A stretch of 17,440 nucleotides of DNA from an uncultured Pseudomonadota bacterium (lineage in GTDB: Bacteria; Pseudomonadota; Gammaproteobacteria; Burkholderiales; Burkholderiaceae): assembly GCA_946480245.1 (NCBI GenBank), contig CAMLIZ010000092.1:1-17440 (forward strand). The letters are read 5' to 3'. Position numbers and translations under genes: made by a program. Below are positions 14,751-17,440 of the stretch, one piece after another. The notes under the pieces were generated by a model. It did not search any database and was not told where the DNA came from. It was given only the letters and a program-made list of their open reading frames with translations. Position 1 is the stretch's first letter. Each line of letters opens with the position of its first letter.

Positions 14751-15721
14751 ACCCGGCATTGGCCATCGGCCTCGAAGCCCCCGACCAGCCCGACGTGGTC
14801 GCGTTGATCGACGCGCTCGACGCCTACCAGGCGCCGCTGTACCCGCCCGAAAGCAACCACCTGCTCGACATCGGCGCGCTGAAGCGCCCCGAGGTGGCCT
14901 TCCTCGTTGCACGCGACGCACAGGGCCAGGCGGTGGGCTGCGCGGCGCTCGTGGTACAGCCGGAGCACGGCGAGATCAAACGCATGTTCGTGCAGCCCGC
15001 GCTGCGCGGCCGCGGCGTGGCCAAGGCCTTGTACGCGCGGCTGGAGGCCGAGGCACTGCGCCGCGGCTGCACGCGCCTGCGCCTGGAAACCGGCATCCGG
15101 CAACCCGAGGCACTGGCCTTTTACGAACGCCTCGGCTTTCAGCGCCGAGCGCCTTTCGGCGACTACCGCGAAGACCCGCTAAGCGTGTTCATGGAAAGGC
15201 CGCTTGATCACGTGAGCATCGGCCGCTGCGTACCCGACGAGCACGATCTGCAGGCGCTGGCCGAGGTGCTGCATGCCTGCGTGCAGGGCGGTGCGAGCGT
15301 CGGCTTCGTGCTGCCCTTCGAGCCCGAGCAGGCGCTGGCCTTCTGGCACAAGCTGCTGCCAGGCATGCAGTCGGGTGCGCGCTGCCTGCTGGTGGCGCGC
15401 AGCGGCGGCCGCATTGTGGGCACGGTGCAACTGGTGCTCGACATGCCGCCCAATGGCGCGCACCGCGCCGACCTCGTGAAGCTGCTGGTGCATCCGGCGC
15501 ACCGCCGTCACGGCATCGCGCGCCGGCTGATGGAAGCCGCGCACGCCCAGGCGCGTGCGGCCGGCCGCACACTGCTGGTGCTGGACACCGTGAGCGGCAG
15601 CCCGGCCGAAGGGCTGTATCGCTCGCTGGGTTACCAGCGCTGCGGCCAGATCCCCGGCTATGCACGCTCGACCCGCGGCACCATGGAGCCCACCACCGTG
15701 ATGTACAAGCCGCTCGAGTAG
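14747..15721 (+). CDS. Tandem GNAT acetyltransferase (two domains in one chain)
   Basis: 324 residues with two Gcn5-related N-acetyltransferase domains. The first spans about 5-152 and has the acetyl-CoA loop RGRGVAKAL (87-95), then ETGIRQPEALAFYERLGF. The second spans about 156-323 and has HRRHGIARRLM (252-262), then LDTVSGSPAEGLYRSLGY. Each would bind acetyl-CoA and transfer acetyl to an amine; the substrates are unknown. The domains are only moderately alike, so they are probably two different acetyltransferases joined, not a recent duplication. They are linked by about four residues (PLDH). A ribosome site CGGAG (14735-14739) lies 7 bases before the ATG, and the start overlaps the cupin stop (ATGA). 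No frameshift or missing loop is visible; both pyrophosphate-binding loops are intact. Confidence 0.92.
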   Translation: MNPALAIGLEAPDQPDVVALIDALDAYQAPLYPPESNHLLDIGALKRPEVAFLVARDAQGQAVGCAALVVQPEHGEIKRMFVQPALRGRGVAKALYARLEAEALRRGCTRLRLETGIRQPEALAFYERLGFQRRAPFGDYREDPLSVFMERPLDHVSIGRCVPDEHDLQALAEVLHACVQGGASVGFVLPFEPEQALAFWHKLLPGMQSGARCLLVARSGGRIVGTVQLVLDMPPNGAHRADLVKLLVHPAHRRHGIARRLMEAAHAQARAAGRTLLVLDTVSGSPAEGLYRSLGYQRCGQIPGYARSTRGTMEPTTVMYKPLE

Positions 15722-15767
15722 CGGCGCTGTGGCGAGGGGCATCGCTGCATGACAAGATGCGCGAGCC

Positions 15768-16427
15768 ATGTCCCATCGCACCCTCACGCTCGACGACACG
15801 CTGTACGACTACCTGCTCGCGCATTCGCTGCGCGAGCATCCTGCCCAGGCGGCACTGCGCGAAGCCACGCACGGCCATCCGCATGCCGGCATGCAGATCG
15901 GACCCGAGCAGGGCCAGTTGATGGCGCTCCTGGTGCGCCTGATCGGCGCACGCCGCACCATCGAGGTGGGCGTGTTCACCGGCTATAGCGCGCTCGCGGT
16001 GGCGCTGGCGCTGCCCGACGACGGCCACGTGCTGGCTTGCGACATCAATGACGAGTACGTGAGCGTGGGCCGCCCGTTCTGGCAGGCGGCCGGCGTGGCC
16101 CACAAGATCGACCTGCGGCTGGGCCGCGCGCAACGCACGCTGCAGGCCGAGATCGATGGCGGCAGCTCTGGCCGCTACGACTTCGCGTTCATCGATGCCG
16201 ACAAGCCGGCCTACGACACCTACTACGAGCAGTGCCTGCAGCTCGTGCGCCCCGGCGGGCTGATCGCGATCGACAACACCTTGTGGGGCGGCGCCGTGGC
16301 GCGTCCGGCCACCGAGCCCAGCACCACCGCATTACAGGCGCTGAACGAGAAGCTGCACGCAGACGAGCGCGTGGATCTCGTCCTGCTGCCGGTCGGCGAC
16401 GGCCTCACGCTGGCGCGCAGGCGCTGA
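15768..16427 (+). CDS. SAM-dependent O-methyltransferase, CCoAOMT-like (family 3)
   Basis: 219 residues, the normal length for this cytoplasmic class I methyltransferase group. It uses S-adenosylmethionine and a divalent metal to methylate a hydroxyl, typically of a catechol-like small molecule; the real substrate is unknown. Visible motifs: the SAM-binding loop IEVGVFTGYSAL (65-76), the ribose-binding acidic residue in ACDINDEYV (Asp 92), the metal/catalytic region FIDADKPAYDTYYE (Asp 143, Asp 145), and IAIDNTLWGG (Asp 169, Asn 170). The ATG at 15768 is preceded by 46 bases that do not show a strong ribosome site. The next gene starts 5 bases after the stop, which suggests one transcript with the hydrolase. 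Confidence 0.94.
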   Translation: MSHRTLTLDDTLYDYLLAHSLREHPAQAALREATHGHPHAGMQIGPEQGQLMALLVRLIGARRTIEVGVFTGYSALAVALALPDDGHVLACDINDEYVSVGRPFWQAAGVAHKIDLRLGRAQRTLQAEIDGGSSGRYDFAFIDADKPAYDTYYEQCLQLVRPGGLIAIDNTLWGGAVARPATEPSTTALQALNEKLHADERVDLVLLPVGDGLTLARRR

Positions 16428-16432
16428 CGGGC

Positions 16433-17053
16433 GTGTTCGACGGCTTTCGGCTCGAGCACATCCGCGTCGGCGACGGCATCACGCTGCGGGTGCGCCATGG
16501 CGGCAGCGGCCCGCCCCTGCTGTTGCTGCATGGCCATCCGCGCACCCATGCCACCTGGCATCGCGTGGCGCCGCTGCTGGCCGGGTGCCACACGGTGGTG
16601 TGCCCGGACCTGCGCGGCTACGGCGAGTCGACCAAGCCCGCCGCGCTGCCCGACCATGCCCAGCAGAGCAAGCGCGCGATGGCGGCCGACATGCGGGCAC
16701 TGATGCAAGCGCTGGCGCACCGCCGCTTCTCGGTGGCCGGCCACGACAGGGGCGCCTACGTTGCATTCCGCCTCGCCATGGATCACCCCGCTGCGGTCCA
16801 GCGCCTGCGCTGCCCCACGCTCGTGCTGTCGGCCCTGCGCGACGACATGGAACTCCTCTATGGCAGCCCGCTGCGGGTGTGGCGCACGTGGGCCGACGAC
16901 CTGCAGGGGCAAGGCATCGACTGCGGCCACCATATCGCCGAGGAGGCGCCGCGGGCGCTGGCCGACGCACTGGAGCGCTTCTTGCACCCACCCCCCGCGC
17001 GCCGCATTGACATGTCGGGCATGGCGCTTGCGCGCAAGCGCCGGACACAATAA
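16433..17053 (+). CDS. Haloacetate dehalogenase-like alpha/beta hydrolase lacking its cap domain
   Basis: 206 residues from a GTG at 16433; relatives of the fluoroacetate/haloacetate dehalogenase group have about 290-300. The first 123 residues are typical: [20 protein letters not shown] (oxyanion region), [22 protein letters not shown] and the nucleophile motif GHDRGA with Asp 105. The sequence then jumps from DHPAAVQRL straight to [12 protein letters not shown] and [11 protein letters not shown], which holds the catalytic His 166. Asp to His is 61 residues, against about 170 in fluoroacetate dehalogenase. About 109 residues are gone, comprising the cap domain with its halide-binding residues and the third catalytic acid. 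The gap falls at about 16802-16813 and the frame is kept. It is either a decayed enzyme or an unusually small one. The start is 5 bases after the methyltransferase stop and has no strong ribosome site. Confidence 0.75.
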   Translation: MFDGFRLEHIRVGDGITLRVRHGGSGPPLLLLHGHPRTHATWHRVAPLLAGCHTVVCPDLRGYGESTKPAALPDHAQQSKRAMAADMRALMQALAHRRFSVAGHDRGAYVAFRLAMDHPAAVQRLRCPTLVLSALRDDMELLYGSPLRVWRTWADDLQGQGIDCGHHIAEEAPRALADALERFLHPPPARRIDMSGMALARKRRTQ

Positions 17054-17080
17054 TTGCCCGCCAACCCAGCATTCCAACCC

Positions 17081-17085
17081 GGAGG
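17081..17085 (+). promoter_or_regulatory. Ribosome binding site of acnA
   Basis: GGAGG lies 6 bases before the ATG at 17092, an ideal spacing, and fixes the start of acnA. Only 38 bases separate this gene from the hydrolase stop, so a promoter, if any, would lie inside the hydrolase gene or just after it. Confidence 0.85.
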
Positions 17086-17091
17086 TATTCC

Positions 17092-17440
17092 ATGGCCACC
17101 ACCGTTCCCGCCAAGCCGCGCGAGCATGCGTTCCCGCAATGCCTGCAGAGCTTCACCGCTGCGTCCGGGCTGAAGGGCAAGTACTTCTCCTTGCCGGAGC
17201 TGGCAGCTACGCACCCGCAGGTGAACCGGCTGCCGGTGTCGATCCGCATCGTGCTGGAGTCGGTGCTGCGCAACTGCGACGGCAAGAAGGTCACCGAGGC
17301 GCATGTGCAGCAGCTCGCCAACTGGCAGCCCAACGCCGAGCGCAGTGACGAGATTCCGTTCGTCGTGGCCCGCGTGGTGCTGCAGGACTTCACCGGCGTG
17401 CCGCTGCTGGCCGACCTGGCCGCCATGCGCAACGTGGCCG
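17092..17440 (+). CDS. acnA: Aconitate hydratase A, N-terminal part (3' end outside window)
   Basis: The first 116 codons of aconitase A, the monomeric [4Fe-4S] aconitase of the TCA cycle, usually about 900 residues. The text matches the AcnA N-terminus: [52 protein letters not shown] and [17 protein letters not shown]. The [18 protein letters not shown] stretch distinguishes it from the AcnD type. The cluster cysteines lie beyond the window. No defect is visible. The other aconitase, acnB, ends about 15.7 kb upstream on the same strand, so the two may form a dispersed locus. Confidence 0.95.
   Translation, partial: MATTVPAKPREHAFPQCLQSFTAASGLKGKYFSLPELAATHPQVNRLPVSIRIVLESVLRNCDGKKVTEAHVQQLANWQPNAERSDEIPFVVARVVLQDFTGVPLLADLAAMRNVA

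Overview
The window is GC-rich, densely coded bacterial DNA with no rRNA, tRNA, CRISPR array, insertion sequence or phage gene that I can see. The two aconitases (AcnB end, AcnA start), the ECF sigma/kinase pair, the cupin/GNAT pair and the codon use all suggest a betaproteobacterium of the order Burkholderiales, of the Rubrivivax/Leptothrix/Methylibium type. That placement is inferred from protein resemblance only. No stretch longer than about 140 bases lacks a gene.

Layout: (1) 1-1403, 3' half of acnB. (2) 1467-6528, a c-di-GMP/glycan block: a stand-alone GspE/MshE N-terminal-domain protein, a two-domain glycosyltransferase (GT2 plus GT-B), and on the opposite strand a membrane PAS-GGDEF-EAL protein whose 3' end overlaps the glycosyltransferase. 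(3) 6667-7245, an unrecognised 192-aa protein built from two copies of a 70-residue unit. (4) 7374-9260, an exported DUF885 metallopeptidase-like protein, overlapped at its 3' end by (5) 9230-9760 on the minus strand, a degenerate GGDEF protein that keeps the c-di-GMP inhibitory-site motif. (6) 9881-13489, an apparent operon of ECF sigma factor, transmembrane Ser/Thr kinase with TPR-like C-terminus, and a small beta-rich protein. (7) 13470-13661 minus, a 63-aa proline-rich peptide. (8) 13760-15721, a tight run of lipoprotein DsbC/DsbG-like thioredoxin, orphan cupin and tandem GNAT acetyltransferase. (9) 15768-17053, an O-methyltransferase followed by a dehalogenase-like alpha/beta hydrolase that has lost its cap domain. 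(10) 17092 to the end, start of acnA.

Working together: acnB and acnA, both on the plus strand, bracket about 15.7 kb of mostly regulatory and accessory genes. Two signalling themes stand out. Three genes relate to cyclic di-GMP (GGDEF-EAL enzyme, degenerate GGDEF with I-site, MshEN-like protein) and lie around a glycosyltransferase, which would fit control of a surface glycan or a secretion/pilus function. Separately, the sigma/kinase operon has the features of phosphorylation-controlled ECF sigma factors: threonines replace most of the usual acidic motif of sigma region 2. The best candidates for undescribed biology are the duplicated 192-aa protein, the cap-less hydrolase, the I-site-only GGDEF protein and the small third gene of the sigma/kinase operon.
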